From: Aquimixticola soesokkakensis
GTDB taxonomy: Bacteria; Pseudomonadota; Alphaproteobacteria; Rhodobacterales; Rhodobacteraceae
Reading direction: 5' to 3'
Assembly: GCF_900172375.1 (NCBI RefSeq)
Contig: NZ_FWFS01000003.1
Location: forward strand, 62,001-126,000
Length of the DNA stretch: 64,000 nt
A program made the position numbers and the translations under genes. How positions within the stretch are numbered: the stretch's first letter is position 1; the number at the start of each line of letters is the position of its first letter. Under the pieces are notes generated by a model. The model was given only the letters and a program-made list of their open reading frames with translations. It did not search any database and was not told the DNA's origin. Shown piece by piece: positions 47,241-55,609 of the stretch.

Positions 47241-49301
47241 TCAGCCCTCGATGCGGGTCAGGTCAGCGACCCCAAGGCAGGTGGTGCGAATGCGCGACAA
47301 AAGGTTCAGCCGGTTGCGCCGGATGATTTCGCTCTCGGCATTGACCTGCACGGCCTCGAAGAACGCATCAATCGGGGCGCGCAAACTGGCCATCGCCTGC
47401 ATTGCGGCCGCAAAATCCTGCGCGGCCATCGCGGGGTTGATTTGGGCCTCGGCCGCGTCGAGCGCAGCAAACAGCGCCCGCTCCTCGTCGGTTTCGCAGA
47501 ATTTCACATCCGCGCCAAAGCTGTATTCAACCCCGTCTTTTTCCTCTTCTTTGCTGAGAATATTATTGGCGCGTTTGAACCCCTGGATCAGGTTCGCGCC
47601 GTCATCCGTGCCCAGCACATCCGACAGGGCGGTGGCGCGTTTGACGAGCAAGGTCAAATCGTCATTGCCCTCCATCGCAAGGCAAGCGTCGATCACATCG
47701 TGGCGAATACCTTGATCTTTCAGGAAAACCTTGAGGCGGTCGTGGAAGAAAGACAAAAGGTCGGCGGCATCCGCCCCTGCAAATCCCTTGCCAAACAAAT
47801 CGCTGAGCGAAGCCGACAACCCGTTCACCACGATCAAACGGATCACCCCCAAAGCGGCACGGCGCAGCGCGAAGGGGTCTTTGGAGCCTGTGGGTTTTTC
47901 GTCGATGGCCCAGAAACCGGTGAGCGTGTCGAGCTTGTCCGCGAGCGCCACGGCAACGGTGACGGGCGCGGTGGGCACGTCATCAGACGGCCCGAGCGGG
48001 GAATAGTGGTCACGGCAGGCATCGGCCACGGCGTCCGACAGGGCGGCGCGTTTGGCGTAATACCGGCCCATGATCCCCTGCAATTCGGGGAATTCATAGA
48101 CCATTTCCGAGGACAGATCGGATTTGGCAACCCGCGCCGCCACGTCGGCCTCATCCGCGTCGGCGCCGACAATCGGCGCGATCGTGCGCGCAAGGGCGGC
48201 GATCCGGGTGATGCGGTCGGCCTGGCTTCCGAGTTTGTTGTGGAAAGTGACATTGCCAAGCGGCGCGCCCATGCCCTCAAGGCCCTGACGTTCCACGGTA
48301 CGCAGATCGTTTTCCCAAAAGAACTTGGCATCCGACAGGCGGGCCGAGAGCACTTTCTGGTTGCCCGCAAGGATGGTCGCGCCCTGATCGGCGGTGTCAC
48401 GATTGGCCACGGTCACGAATTTTTCGATGCGGCCGGTTTTCGGATTGCGCACGGAGAAAAATTTCTGGTGCTCTTTCATCGAGGTTTGCAGCACTTCGGG
48501 CGGCAGGTCGAGGAAGGCCTCCCCGATGCTGCCCAAAAGCACGACAGGCCATTCGACCAGACCCGAGACCTCGGCCAAAAGGCCTTTGTCTTCAACCACC
48601 TCAAGGCCCAGCGCGAAGGCCTGATTGGTTGCATCGTGCCAGATATGTTCGGCGCGCTCGGCACCGTCCAGCATCACAAAAGCACGTTTGAGTTTGGTTT
48701 GGTAATCGTCGAAACCATGCACGGTGATCGCGTCTGGCCCCATGAAGCGGTGGCCGCGCGTCGTGTTGCCTGCGCTGATACCATCAACCGTCAGCGGCAC
48801 AACTTCGGCCCCCTCTTCAGAGGACAGGATGCACAGGATCGAATGCAGCGGGCGCACCCATTTCAGCGTGCCCGTGCCCCAGCGCATGGATTTGGGCCAT
48901 GGAAAGCTGCGGATCGCGGTTTCCAGCGCCTCGGCCACGATCTCGGCGGCGGGACGGCCCGGTCTGGTGATCTTGGCATAGTAGATCTGGCCCTTTTTCT
49001 CGTCACGCGCTTCCAGCTGGTCGCGCGTGACACCGGCACCGCGCAAGAAGCCCTCGATGGCTTTCTCGGGCGCATCGACGCGCGGACCCTTGCGTTCCTC
49101 GGTCGTGGTCGGGCTTTGGGCAAGCAAGCCGTCGATGGACAAGGCAAGGCGGCGCGGCGTGGCAAAGCAACCGGCGGAGGCATAGGTCAGGCCCGCGTCG
49201 ACAAGCGCGTTGGTGAGGAGCGTTTTAAGATCCTCGGCGGCACGTTTTTGCATGCGCGCAGGGATTTCTTCGGAAAACAGTTCGATGAGAAGATCGGGCA
49301 T
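47241..49301 (-). CDS. glyS: Glycine--tRNA ligase beta subunit
   Basis: Beta subunit (686 aa) of the bacterial alpha2beta2 glycyl-tRNA synthetase; it binds tRNA and completes the active enzyme with GlyQ. The N-terminus MPDLLIELFSEEIPARMQKRA and the conserved block TRGHRFMGPDAITV are diagnostic, and an HD-like and anticodon-binding region follows. ATG 49301 is used; the frame runs on to 49421 inside the neighbouring gene and is not used. It is separated from glyQ by one small gene. Confidence 0.97.
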   Translation of the reverse strand: MPDLLIELFSEEIPARMQKRAAEDLKTLLTNALVDAGLTYASAGCFATPRRLALSIDGLLAQSPTTTEERKGPRVDAPEKAIEGFLRGAGVTRDQLEARDEKKGQIYYAKITRPGRPAAEIVAEALETAIRSFPWPKSMRWGTGTLKWVRPLHSILCILSSEEGAEVVPLTVDGISAGNTTRGHRFMGPDAITVHGFDDYQTKLKRAFVMLDGAERAEHIWHDATNQAFALGLEVVEDKGLLAEVSGLVEWPVVLLGSIGEAFLDLPPEVLQTSMKEHQKFFSVRNPKTGRIEKFVTVANRDTADQGATILAGNQKVLSARLSDAKFFWENDLRTVERQGLEGMGAPLGNVTFHNKLGSQADRITRIAALARTIAPIVGADADEADVAARVAKSDLSSEMVYEFPELQGIMGRYYAKRAALSDAVADACRDHYSPLGPSDDVPTAPVTVAVALADKLDTLTGFWAIDEKPTGSKDPFALRRAALGVIRLIVVNGLSASLSDLFGKGFAGADAADLLSFFHDRLKVFLKDQGIRHDVIDACLAMEGNDDLTLLVKRATALSDVLGTDDGANLIQGFKRANNILSKEEEKDGVEYSFGADVKFCETDEERALFAALDAAEAQINPAMAAQDFAAAMQAMASLRAPIDAFFEAVQVNAESEIIRRNRLNLLSRIRTTCLGVADLTRIEG

Positions 49302-49302
49302 C

Positions 49303-49827
49303 TCAATATCCTTCGGGGGCGGGCGGACAGCCTTCGGGCGCGGGATCGCCGTCGAAAACAACTTCGCCGCAGCGGTTGATCTGGGTCCACGCAAAGGCGC
49401 GGCCATCGGTGTAGACCGCAATCACACGGTCGATGCCGTAGGGCTCGTTGGTTTGCGACAGAAAGGCGGTTGCAACCCCGCGTTCCAGATCCGCGCCAAT
49501 GCGCGCGGCGTTGAAACAGTCGAACCATTTGGGCGCATTCAGCGGCACGGGGCTAAGATAGGTCAGATAGGTTTCGGTCAGCATCGCCGTGGACATCGGC
49601 GTGGTAAAGCAGGCGCGATAGCGGATGGGCGAGCTATCGGCATCAATGGCGCGGAAATTGTCGGCCAGAAACGGCTCGGATGCCCCGCTCACGGTGGTCA
49701 GGGTCAAGCTGTCGCCTGCGCTGGCGGGCAGCTCTTCGTAATAGGCGTATTCCTGGGTGTAATAGACGACCGCGCCAAAAGCGGCGGCGGCGAGCACGAT
49801 CACCCCTGCGATAAATTTCCCGTTCAT
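49303..49827 (-). CDS. Small membrane-anchored or exported protein between glyQ and glyS
   Basis: A 174-aa protein with an N-terminal hydrophobic segment (residues 5-21, [19 protein letters not shown]) that is a signal anchor, and a soluble domain of about 145 residues with four cysteines (YRACF, FDCF, NRCGEV, EGCPP). The start ATG overlaps the glyQ stop (ATGA), and the stop is one base before the glyS start. I recall this as a Rhodobacterales family (possibly DUF6446) that always sits in this position; its function is unknown and nothing visible links it to aminoacylation. Confidence 0.82.
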   Translation of the reverse strand: MNGKFIAGVIVLAAAAFGAVVYYTQEYAYYEELPASAGDSLTLTTVSGASEPFLADNFRAIDADSSPIRYRACFTTPMSTAMLTETYLTYLSPVPLNAPKWFDCFNAARIGADLERGVATAFLSQTNEPYGIDRVIAVYTDGRAFAWTQINRCGEVVFDGDPAPEGCPPAPEGY

Positions 49828-50801
49828 GCCGTTTCCGTCGCGATCTCGGTGCTGTCCGGCGTCCACCCCCCTGCCTCGGTCTGCACAAAGGCATCCGCGC
49901 AGGCCTTGGCGAGCGCGCGCACGCGGCCGATATAGGCTTGGCGCTCGGTGACGGAAATCACGCCGCGCGCGTCGAGCAGGTTGAACATATGCGAGGCTTT
50001 GATGCATTGATCATAGGCCGGATGCACCATGATGATGCGCTTGCCGGTCTTGGGGTCTGTCGCATCCTGCGCCAGCAGCGCGTGGCATTCGGCCTCGCAT
50101 TCCTCGAAATTGCGCAGCAGCTTGGCGGTATCTGCGGCGTCGAAGTTATGGCGCGAATATTCCTGTTCGGTCTGGCGGAAGATATCGCCATAGCTCATGG
50201 CAATCGGCGCATCGGGATCGTTGAAGGGCATGTCCATGACGTGATCCACGCCCAGCACATACATCGCAAGCCGTTCAAGACCATAGGTCAATTCGCCCGA
50301 TACAGGGTGGCAGTCGTGGCCGCCGACCTGTTGGAAATAGGTAAATTGCGACACTTCCATGCCGTCACACCAGACTTCCCAGCCCAGCCCCCATGCGCCC
50401 AGCGTGGGGCTTTCCCAATCGTCCTCGACGAAGCGGATGTCGTGCATCGACGTGTCGATCCCGATGGCATCCAGCGAACCGAGGTAGAGATCCTGCATCT
50501 CGGGCGGGCTTGGTTTGATCAGCACCTGATACTGGTAGTAGTGCTGGAGACGGTTGGGGTTTTCACCATAGCGCCCGTCGGTGGGACGACGCGAGGGCTG
50601 GACATAGGCCGCCGCCCAAGGCGTGGTGCCCAGGCTGCGCAGCGTGGTCGCAGGGTGGAATGTTCCCGCGCCCACTTCCATGTCATAGGGCTGCAACACG
50701 GCGCAGCCCTTGGACGCCCAGTAGGACTGGAGCCTCAGGATGATTTCCTGAAACGAGCGGGGCTTTGCGGCGGGGGCTGCGGCGGATGTGGTTGCGGACA
50801 T
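49824..50801 (-). CDS. glyQ: Glycine--tRNA ligase alpha subunit
   Basis: Catalytic alpha subunit (325 aa) that makes glycyl-adenylate. The signatures are [57 protein letters not shown], and [19 protein letters not shown], as in class II synthetase motifs. ATG 50801 with an AAAGGG upstream gives a 20-residue Ala-rich lead before the conserved start; the frame is open to 50849. First gene of the glyQ / small protein / glyS run. Confidence 0.97.
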   Translation of the reverse strand: MSATTSAAAPAAKPRSFQEIILRLQSYWASKGCAVLQPYDMEVGAGTFHPATTLRSLGTTPWAAAYVQPSRRPTDGRYGENPNRLQHYYQYQVLIKPSPPEMQDLYLGSLDAIGIDTSMHDIRFVEDDWESPTLGAWGLGWEVWCDGMEVSQFTYFQQVGGHDCHPVSGELTYGLERLAMYVLGVDHVMDMPFNDPDAPIAMSYGDIFRQTEQEYSRHNFDAADTAKLLRNFEECEAECHALLAQDATDPKTGKRIIMVHPAYDQCIKASHMFNLLDARGVISVTERQAYIGRVRALAKACADAFVQTEAGGWTPDSTEIATETA

Positions 50802-50833
50802 GGGGCAAACCCTTTGAAGGAAGAGGCGGGTAA

Positions 50834-50862
50834 CCGATAAAGAAGCCACGCTTGAGGGTCAA
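50834..50862 (-). promoter_or_regulatory. Possible promoter of the gly operon
   Basis: TTGACC (50862-50857), a 17-base spacer and TATCGG (50839-50834) on the minus strand, 32 bases before the glyQ start. The -35 is good and the -10 weak. Confidence 0.35.
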
Positions 50863-50957
50863 TGCGGCCCTGCGCGAATATTGAGCTTTTCACCGGGGGC
50901 CGAAAGCTGTCAAAAACCCGATAACGGTCGAAAAAAGACGTTGGAGCAGTAGAGTTA

Positions 50958-52835
50958 ATGAAACGTGAAATGACATCCCGATTGGTGCGCTCGAGGTTCG
51001 GGGTTGGTTTGATGGTCCTGGGATCGGCGCTTTCGGCCCCCCTTTCTGGCGCCTTTGCGCAAGACACAGCGCGCGCCTGGATCCAGATCGAAGCGCAACC
51101 CTCCCTGCGTCAGGCCACGCAGGCGGCCAGCGGCTATGCGCGCAGCTTGCCCGCGGTGAACGGGTTTGCTTTGGGCGGGCGGTGGTATGGCATCGCCCTT
51201 GGCCCCTACAACGCACCCGATGCCCGCGCGCTGCTGCGCCAGTTGCGCGCCTCGGGGGCGATCCCGCGCGATGCTTTCGTGTCCGATGGTGCAAGCTACG
51301 GCCAGCAATTCTGGCCTGTTGGCGCGCAAACCGGCCAAACCGCGCAAAGCGTGACGGTGCCGCAAGTGGACACCGCCCCCCTGCCCGCTACCGACCTGCC
51401 GTCAACGCAGGACATCGCGCGCGATCTTGCGGCGAACAGCGCGACGGGAGCAACGGGCGCGACGGACACCGAGGCCCGCATCGAGGCGCAGGTCGAGGAG
51501 GCCATCGCCGTCGAGCTGCCCGACGAGACCCCCGCACAGGCCCGCCGCTCGGAAGCGGCGCTGGACCGCGCCGCGCGTGACGCCTTGCAGGTCGCGCTGG
51601 CCTGGGCCGGATTTTACGACGGGCGCATTGACGGGGCCTTTGGCGCGGGCACCCGCGCCTCCATGGCCGCATGGCAAGCCGCGCAGGGCTACACGCAGAC
51701 CGGCGTGCTGACAACGCGCGAGCGCGGTGAATTGCTGAGCGATTACCAAGCGGTTCTGGACGCGCTTGGCATGGAGCTTGTGCGCGACGACACCACCGGC
51801 ATTGCCGTCGAAATGCCCAAAGGTCTGGTGCAATTCGACGCCTACGCCCCGCCTTTTGCGCGCTATGTCGAAAAGGACGGCTCGGGTGTGCAGGTGCTGC
51901 TGATCAGCCAGACCGGCGATCAGGCCACGCTTGGCGGCCTGTATGAAATTCTGCAAACCCTCAAAATCGTTCCCCTTGATGGCGAGCGCAGCCTGAAAAA
52001 CGGTAGTTTCGACCTGAGCGGCGCGGATGGCACGCGGGTGACCTATGCCACCGCAAAGCTCGTGAATGGCACCGTGAAGGGCTTCGTTCTGGTCTGGCCT
52101 GCGGGCGACGACAAGCGCCGGCGCATGGCGATGGAGGCCATGAAAACCTCCTTTGCGCCGATTTCGGGCGCTGTGCTGCCCGACGCTTACGGTGCTGGCG
52201 CCGCCCAGGACATCGACCTGCTGGCCGGTCTGGAAATCCGGCGTGCGGATCGGGTGAGTTCGGGGGTCTATGTGGATGCTGCGGGGCATATCCTGACCAC
52301 GGCGCAGGCCGTGGCCGAGTGCCGCGAGATCACGCTGGACGCAGACACAAGCGCAACCCTGACCACTCTTGGCGACGGCTTCGCCCTGCTCACGCCCGAC
52401 ACGGCCACCGCCCCCTTGGGCATCGCCGGCTTTGCAGCCGCAACGCCGCGCCTGCAATCCGAAGTGATGGTCGCTGGCTTCCCCTATGAGGGGCGCTTGG
52501 GCGCGGCCACCTTGAACTACGGCACGCTTGCCGACACCAAAGGCCTCAACAACGAAGCAGGTGTGTTGCGCCTGGCGATGAACGCCATGCCCAGCGAGGC
52601 CGGCGGTCCGGTGCTGGCCGATACCGGCGCGGTCGTGGGGCTTTTGGCGGATGAGGACGGCGCGCGGGTCCTGCCGGAAGGTGTGAGCTTTGCGCGCGAC
52701 CTCGACAGCATCACCGCCTTTCTGAGCGGGGCGGGCGTCACGATCACGGCCAGCACCAGCAGCCTTGACCTTGGCCCGGATGTCTTGGTGCAAACCGGAC
52801 GCGACATGGCGGTCATGGTGTCCTGCTGGAAATAA
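50958..52835 (+). CDS. Exported protein with SPOR-like, peptidoglycan-binding and degenerate trypsin-like domains
   Basis: A 625-aa protein. Residues 1-35 are a signal peptide (cleavage near AFAQ). Residues about 40-110 resemble a SPOR domain (WIQIEAQPSLRQATQAASGYA, LGGRWYGIALGPY), and about 200-262 form a peptidoglycan-binding type 1 repeat (VALAWAGFYDGRIDGAFGAGTRASMAAWQ). Residues about 425-595 have the trypsin-like fold. There the His of the usual TNAHVV is Gln450 (LTTAQAVAEC), and the Ser of GNSGGP is Ala548 (PSEAGGPVL). So it probably binds peptidoglycan but cannot hydrolyse peptides by a normal triad. It is divergent from glyQ. The last codons and stop are duplicated downstream. Confidence 0.75.
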   Translation: MKREMTSRLVRSRFGVGLMVLGSALSAPLSGAFAQDTARAWIQIEAQPSLRQATQAASGYARSLPAVNGFALGGRWYGIALGPYNAPDARALLRQLRASGAIPRDAFVSDGASYGQQFWPVGAQTGQTAQSVTVPQVDTAPLPATDLPSTQDIARDLAANSATGATGATDTEARIEAQVEEAIAVELPDETPAQARRSEAALDRAARDALQVALAWAGFYDGRIDGAFGAGTRASMAAWQAAQGYTQTGVLTTRERGELLSDYQAVLDALGMELVRDDTTGIAVEMPKGLVQFDAYAPPFARYVEKDGSGVQVLLISQTGDQATLGGLYEILQTLKIVPLDGERSLKNGSFDLSGADGTRVTYATAKLVNGTVKGFVLVWPAGDDKRRRMAMEAMKTSFAPISGAVLPDAYGAGAAQDIDLLAGLEIRRADRVSSGVYVDAAGHILTTAQAVAECREITLDADTSATLTTLGDGFALLTPDTATAPLGIAGFAAATPRLQSEVMVAGFPYEGRLGAATLNYGTLADTKGLNNEAGVLRLAMNAMPSEAGGPVLADTGAVVGLLADEDGARVLPEGVSFARDLDSITAFLSGAGVTITASTSSLDLGPDVLVQTGRDMAVMVSCWK

Positions 52836-52854
52836 ATGTCCTGCTGGAAATAAC
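52819..52854. repeat. 18-bp tandem duplication across a stop codon
   Basis: TGTCCTGCTGGAAATAAA (52819-52836) is followed directly by TGTCCTGCTGGAAATAAC (52837-52854), 17 of 18 identical. The first copy ends the preceding gene (VSCWK, then TAA); the second lies just after its stop. Confidence 0.93.
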
Positions 52855-52894
52855 GCCCGCATTGTCGCATCACACCCTCATGCGTGCCGCCATG

Positions 52895-52922
52895 AAAAAG
52901 CCCCGCAGCCGCGGGGCTTTTT
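52895..52922. terminator. Bidirectional terminator between the exported protein gene and folE2
   Basis: A perfect 12-bp stem AAAAAGCCCCGC/GCGGGGCTTTTT with a four-base loop, and T-runs on both strands. It lies 59 bases after the plus-strand stop and 16 bases after the folE2 stop, and can end both. Confidence 0.93.
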
Positions 52923-52937
52923 GCTGCGCGATCCGTG

Positions 52938-54041
52938 TCAGCCGATGTGAAACAAAGTCGCGAACAGTTTGGGATCAAGGCTTTGGGAGGCAAAAGTTGC
53001 GCCTTCGGTCAGCACCGAAACGGCATCATGGCTGTGCAGACTTTCCTGATGTGAGGCCACGACACGGAAATCGCGCACCCGCTGCTCGGCTTCAAGCGCC
53101 TGCGCAAAAAGCCGCGCGGCGTCCTCGACAAAGATCGGATTGGCGGCGTTGAGTTCGGCAAAGGCCTGCTCGTCCTCGCGTTTGACCATGACTTGCGTTT
53201 CGGTGGGCACCGCCGCGCGGCACAGGTCGATCAGGTCTTCAAACCACAGGATCGGCCCCTTGGGAACCTCAACGGAAATCCGCGCCACCGAACGCTGCGA
53301 ATGCGGCGTGGCAAGCTGGCCGCGGGTCTGGCGCGCGTGTTCGGAGAGTTCCAGCGAACAGGGGCAGGTCGAGGAATAGACATAATCGAGATGGAGGATT
53401 TTCTTGCGCACCCCCGCCTGTTCCACCAGTTCCAGCGCGATGTTGTAATATTGGTAGCCCGCAAGGTTCGAGCGCAGGCTCTGGACCTTGGCGGGAAACG
53501 ACAGGCGCATCATGATACGGGCATCAAAGCTGTCGAGATCGGATTTATAGTCGTCGAGCGCGGCCTCGATCGTTTCCAGCGAAAACCGGTTTTCGGCATG
53601 TTTGTAGAACGAGCGCATGATGCGGCTCATGTTGATGCCTTTTTTCTCCGCTTCCAGGCTGACCGTGCCCGTCACCGATGTTTCCAGCACCAGATCGCCG
53701 CCCGCCCGCGTGCGATAGCGGATCGGCAGGCGGAAGTTGGAAATCCCCACGTGCTGGATTTGACGGTGCGCGCCCTTGATCAGGCTTTCGGGACCGTTTT
53801 GCAGATCCGGCAAGGTCGCACGATACGCCTCATCCACCGCGAAATCCTCGGGGTAGGCACGGCGCAGCGCGGGATAATTCGACAGCCCCTCCTGCGGCAA
53901 CAGCCGCGCAATCGAGGGGTCGAGTTCCGCGACTTCGGTAGGGGTCGCTTTCAACGCCCAAGCGCGCAGCACGGCCAGCGCATCGGCGGCCTCTGCGCGG
54001 TCGGGGGTCGCGGCGGTCAGATCAGCTTTGTGCAGGTTCAT
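52938..54041 (-). CDS. folE2: GTP cyclohydrolase I type 2
   Basis: Converts GTP to dihydroneopterin triphosphate, the first folate step; this zinc-sparing type (COG1469) replaces or backs up FolE. The 367-aa protein has the metal Cys loop SSTCPCSLELSEHARQTRG, the HVGISNFRLPIRYR strand, and the C-terminal FRVVASHQESLHSHDAVSV with catalytic His/Glu. ATG 54041 with AAGGA five bases upstream is used rather than 54092. No zinc-repressor (Zur) site was recognised upstream. folB and folP of the same pathway are at 41-43 kb. Confidence 0.94.
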   Translation of the reverse strand: MNLHKADLTAATPDRAEAADALAVLRAWALKATPTEVAELDPSIARLLPQEGLSNYPALRRAYPEDFAVDEAYRATLPDLQNGPESLIKGAHRQIQHVGISNFRLPIRYRTRAGGDLVLETSVTGTVSLEAEKKGINMSRIMRSFYKHAENRFSLETIEAALDDYKSDLDSFDARIMMRLSFPAKVQSLRSNLAGYQYYNIALELVEQAGVRKKILHLDYVYSSTCPCSLELSEHARQTRGQLATPHSQRSVARISVEVPKGPILWFEDLIDLCRAAVPTETQVMVKREDEQAFAELNAANPIFVEDAARLFAQALEAEQRVRDFRVVASHQESLHSHDAVSVLTEGATFASQSLDPKLFATLFHIG

Positions 54042-54146
54042 AGGATCCTTCCCGAGTGGGGGTTGTGAAGGATGTAGGCGTTTGCCTGTCATTTACCAAC
54101 TCCTACGCCCCGAAAAGCCGATCGGATCACTTTCTCGGGCGCCTTT

Positions 54147-55328
54147 TCAAACCGCGTCGAGGGCCTGCAAAATATCGGCAAGCAGATCCTCTGCATCCTC
54201 AAGCCCAGCAGACATGCGCAACATGCCCGGCGTAATGCCTGCGGCCTGCCGGCTGTCTTCAGTCAGGTTCTTGTGCGTGGTGGTCGTGGGATGCGTTGCG
54301 ATGGATTTCGCATCGGCAAAGTTGTTGGAAATCGTAAATACTTCCAATGCGTTGAGGAATTTGAACGCCGCCGCCTTGCCCCCTTTCACATCAATCGTGA
54401 ACACGGTGCCGCCCGCCTCATACTGACGTTTGGCCAGATCGTATTGGGGGTGGGATTTTTGCGTCGGATAGCGCACGCCGTTGAGTTTGGCGTGACCTTC
54501 CAGCGCATCGGCCAGAAACAGGGCAGTGCCCGCCTGCTGGCGCACCCGCAGATCGAGCGTTTCGAGCGATTTGAGCTGCACCCAGGCGTTGAACGGCGAA
54601 ATCGCGCCGCCGGTGTGTTTGACGTAGGTCTCGACAGGCCCACGGATCAGCTCGCGGGTGCCGATGATCATGCCACCAAGGCACCGCCCCTGCCCGTCCA
54701 CATGTTTTGTGGTCGAATAGACGATCAGATCACAGCCCGCCGCTTTGGCTTGGGTGAAGATCGGGGTGCTCATGGCATTGTCACAGACCACCAGCGCACC
54801 CACGGCATGGGCCAAGTCGCACACCGCTTTCATGTCGATGACTTCGAGCGTGGGGTTGGAAATGCTTTCAAAGAACACAGCCGTCGTGTCGGGGCGAATG
54901 GCCGCTTTCCACTGCTCCAGATCGGTGCCATCGACCAGGGTGATTTCCACGCCAAAGCGCGCCAGAACCGATTCCAGAATATAGAGGCACGATCCGAACA
55001 GTGCGCGTGACGAGACCACGTGATCGCCCGCTTTGACGATGGACATCAGCGCCCCATTGACCGCCGCCATGCCCGAGGCGGTTGCAAACGCGTCCTCGCA
55101 GCCCTCGATCGCGGCCATGCGATCCTCGAACATACGCGAGGTGGGGTTGCCGTAACGGGCGTAGATGAATTCATCCTCGCCGGTTTTCAGGAACCGCGCT
55201 TCGGCCGCTTCGGCACTGTCGTAAACAAAGCCCTGGGTCAGGAACAGCGCCTCGGAGACCTCGCCATATTGCGAGCGCCGCGCGCCTTGGTGAACCAGTT
55301 TCGTGCGTGTTTTCCAAGTGTCAGACAT
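54147..55328 (-). CDS. metZ: O-succinylhomoserine sulfhydrylase
   Basis: PLP enzyme of the Cys/Met-metabolism family that makes homocysteine from O-succinylhomoserine and sulfide (393 aa). The PLP Lys208 is in VYSTTKHVDGQGR, and EDEFIYARYGNPT and ATASGMAAVNGALMS are family blocks. ATG 55328 has GGAGAC just upstream. The leader carries a SAM-II riboswitch and a terminator, so transcription falls when S-adenosylmethionine is high. The wording fits metZ better than cystathionine gamma-synthase, but the enzymes are closely related. Confidence 0.92.
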   Translation of the reverse strand: MSDTWKTRTKLVHQGARRSQYGEVSEALFLTQGFVYDSAEAAEARFLKTGEDEFIYARYGNPTSRMFEDRMAAIEGCEDAFATASGMAAVNGALMSIVKAGDHVVSSRALFGSCLYILESVLARFGVEITLVDGTDLEQWKAAIRPDTTAVFFESISNPTLEVIDMKAVCDLAHAVGALVVCDNAMSTPIFTQAKAAGCDLIVYSTTKHVDGQGRCLGGMIIGTRELIRGPVETYVKHTGGAISPFNAWVQLKSLETLDLRVRQQAGTALFLADALEGHAKLNGVRYPTQKSHPQYDLAKRQYEAGGTVFTIDVKGGKAAAFKFLNALEVFTISNNFADAKSIATHPTTTTHKNLTEDSRQAAGITPGMLRMSAGLEDAEDLLADILQALDAV

Positions 55329-55348
55329 GATGTCTCCTTTCGCCCAAA

Positions 55349-55382
55349 GAAAAACCCCCACCTCTGTGCAAAGAGTCGGGGG
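55349..55382 (-). terminator. Leader terminator of the metZ riboswitch
   Basis: On the minus strand CCCCCGACTCT (55382-55372), a six-base loop and AGAGGTGGGGG (55365-55355) form an 11-position stem with one mismatch and one G-T wobble, followed by TTTTT. It lies between the SAM-II aptamer and the ribosome-binding site. An upstream CCCCCAC (55392-55386) is an alternative partner for GTGGGGG. Confidence 0.78.
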
Positions 55383-55402
55383 CGGTGTGGGGGCGTCCTC
55401 GA

Positions 55403-55456
55403 CCTGTTTAGCGGCATGTTTAACGTGGCCCGCAAGCAAGGTGCAAATCGCCACGC
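55403..55456 (-). promoter_or_regulatory. SAM-II (SAM_alpha) riboswitch upstream of metZ
   Basis: Read on the minus strand, GTGGCGATTTG is followed by TTGCTTGCGG, GCCACGTTAAACATG and CCGCTAAACAGG. This is the SAM-II pseudoknot: stem P1 is GTGGC/GCCAC, and the conserved words are GATTTG, CTTGC, TTAAA and GCTAAA in order and spacing. The gene behind it is a methionine-synthesis gene, the usual target in alphaproteobacteria. Confidence 0.92.
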
Positions 55457-55462
55457 GGACAG

Positions 55463-55491
55463 GTCGTAGCGCCCTGCCCTGCCCCTGTCAA
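55463..55491 (-). promoter_or_regulatory. Predicted promoter of the metZ leader
   Basis: A perfect TTGACA (55491-55486), a 17-base spacer and TACGAC (55468-55463) on the minus strand. Transcription would begin near 55456, right at the first base of the SAM-II aptamer, which supports the call despite the weak -10. Confidence 0.6.
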
Positions 55492-55609
55492 CGAAAGCGG
55501 GCGTTGCGCCTGTTCGGCGGGCCACCGTCACGGTGCTGTAGCGGGCATTTCACACCCGCGTCATAGGCTTGAGGCAGGATGAACCCACAAGATGTAGAGG
55601 ATGCACCGG

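Noticed and set aside
47220-49379. 719-codon plus-strand open frame
   Set aside because: Antisense to glyS, a clear housekeeping gene.
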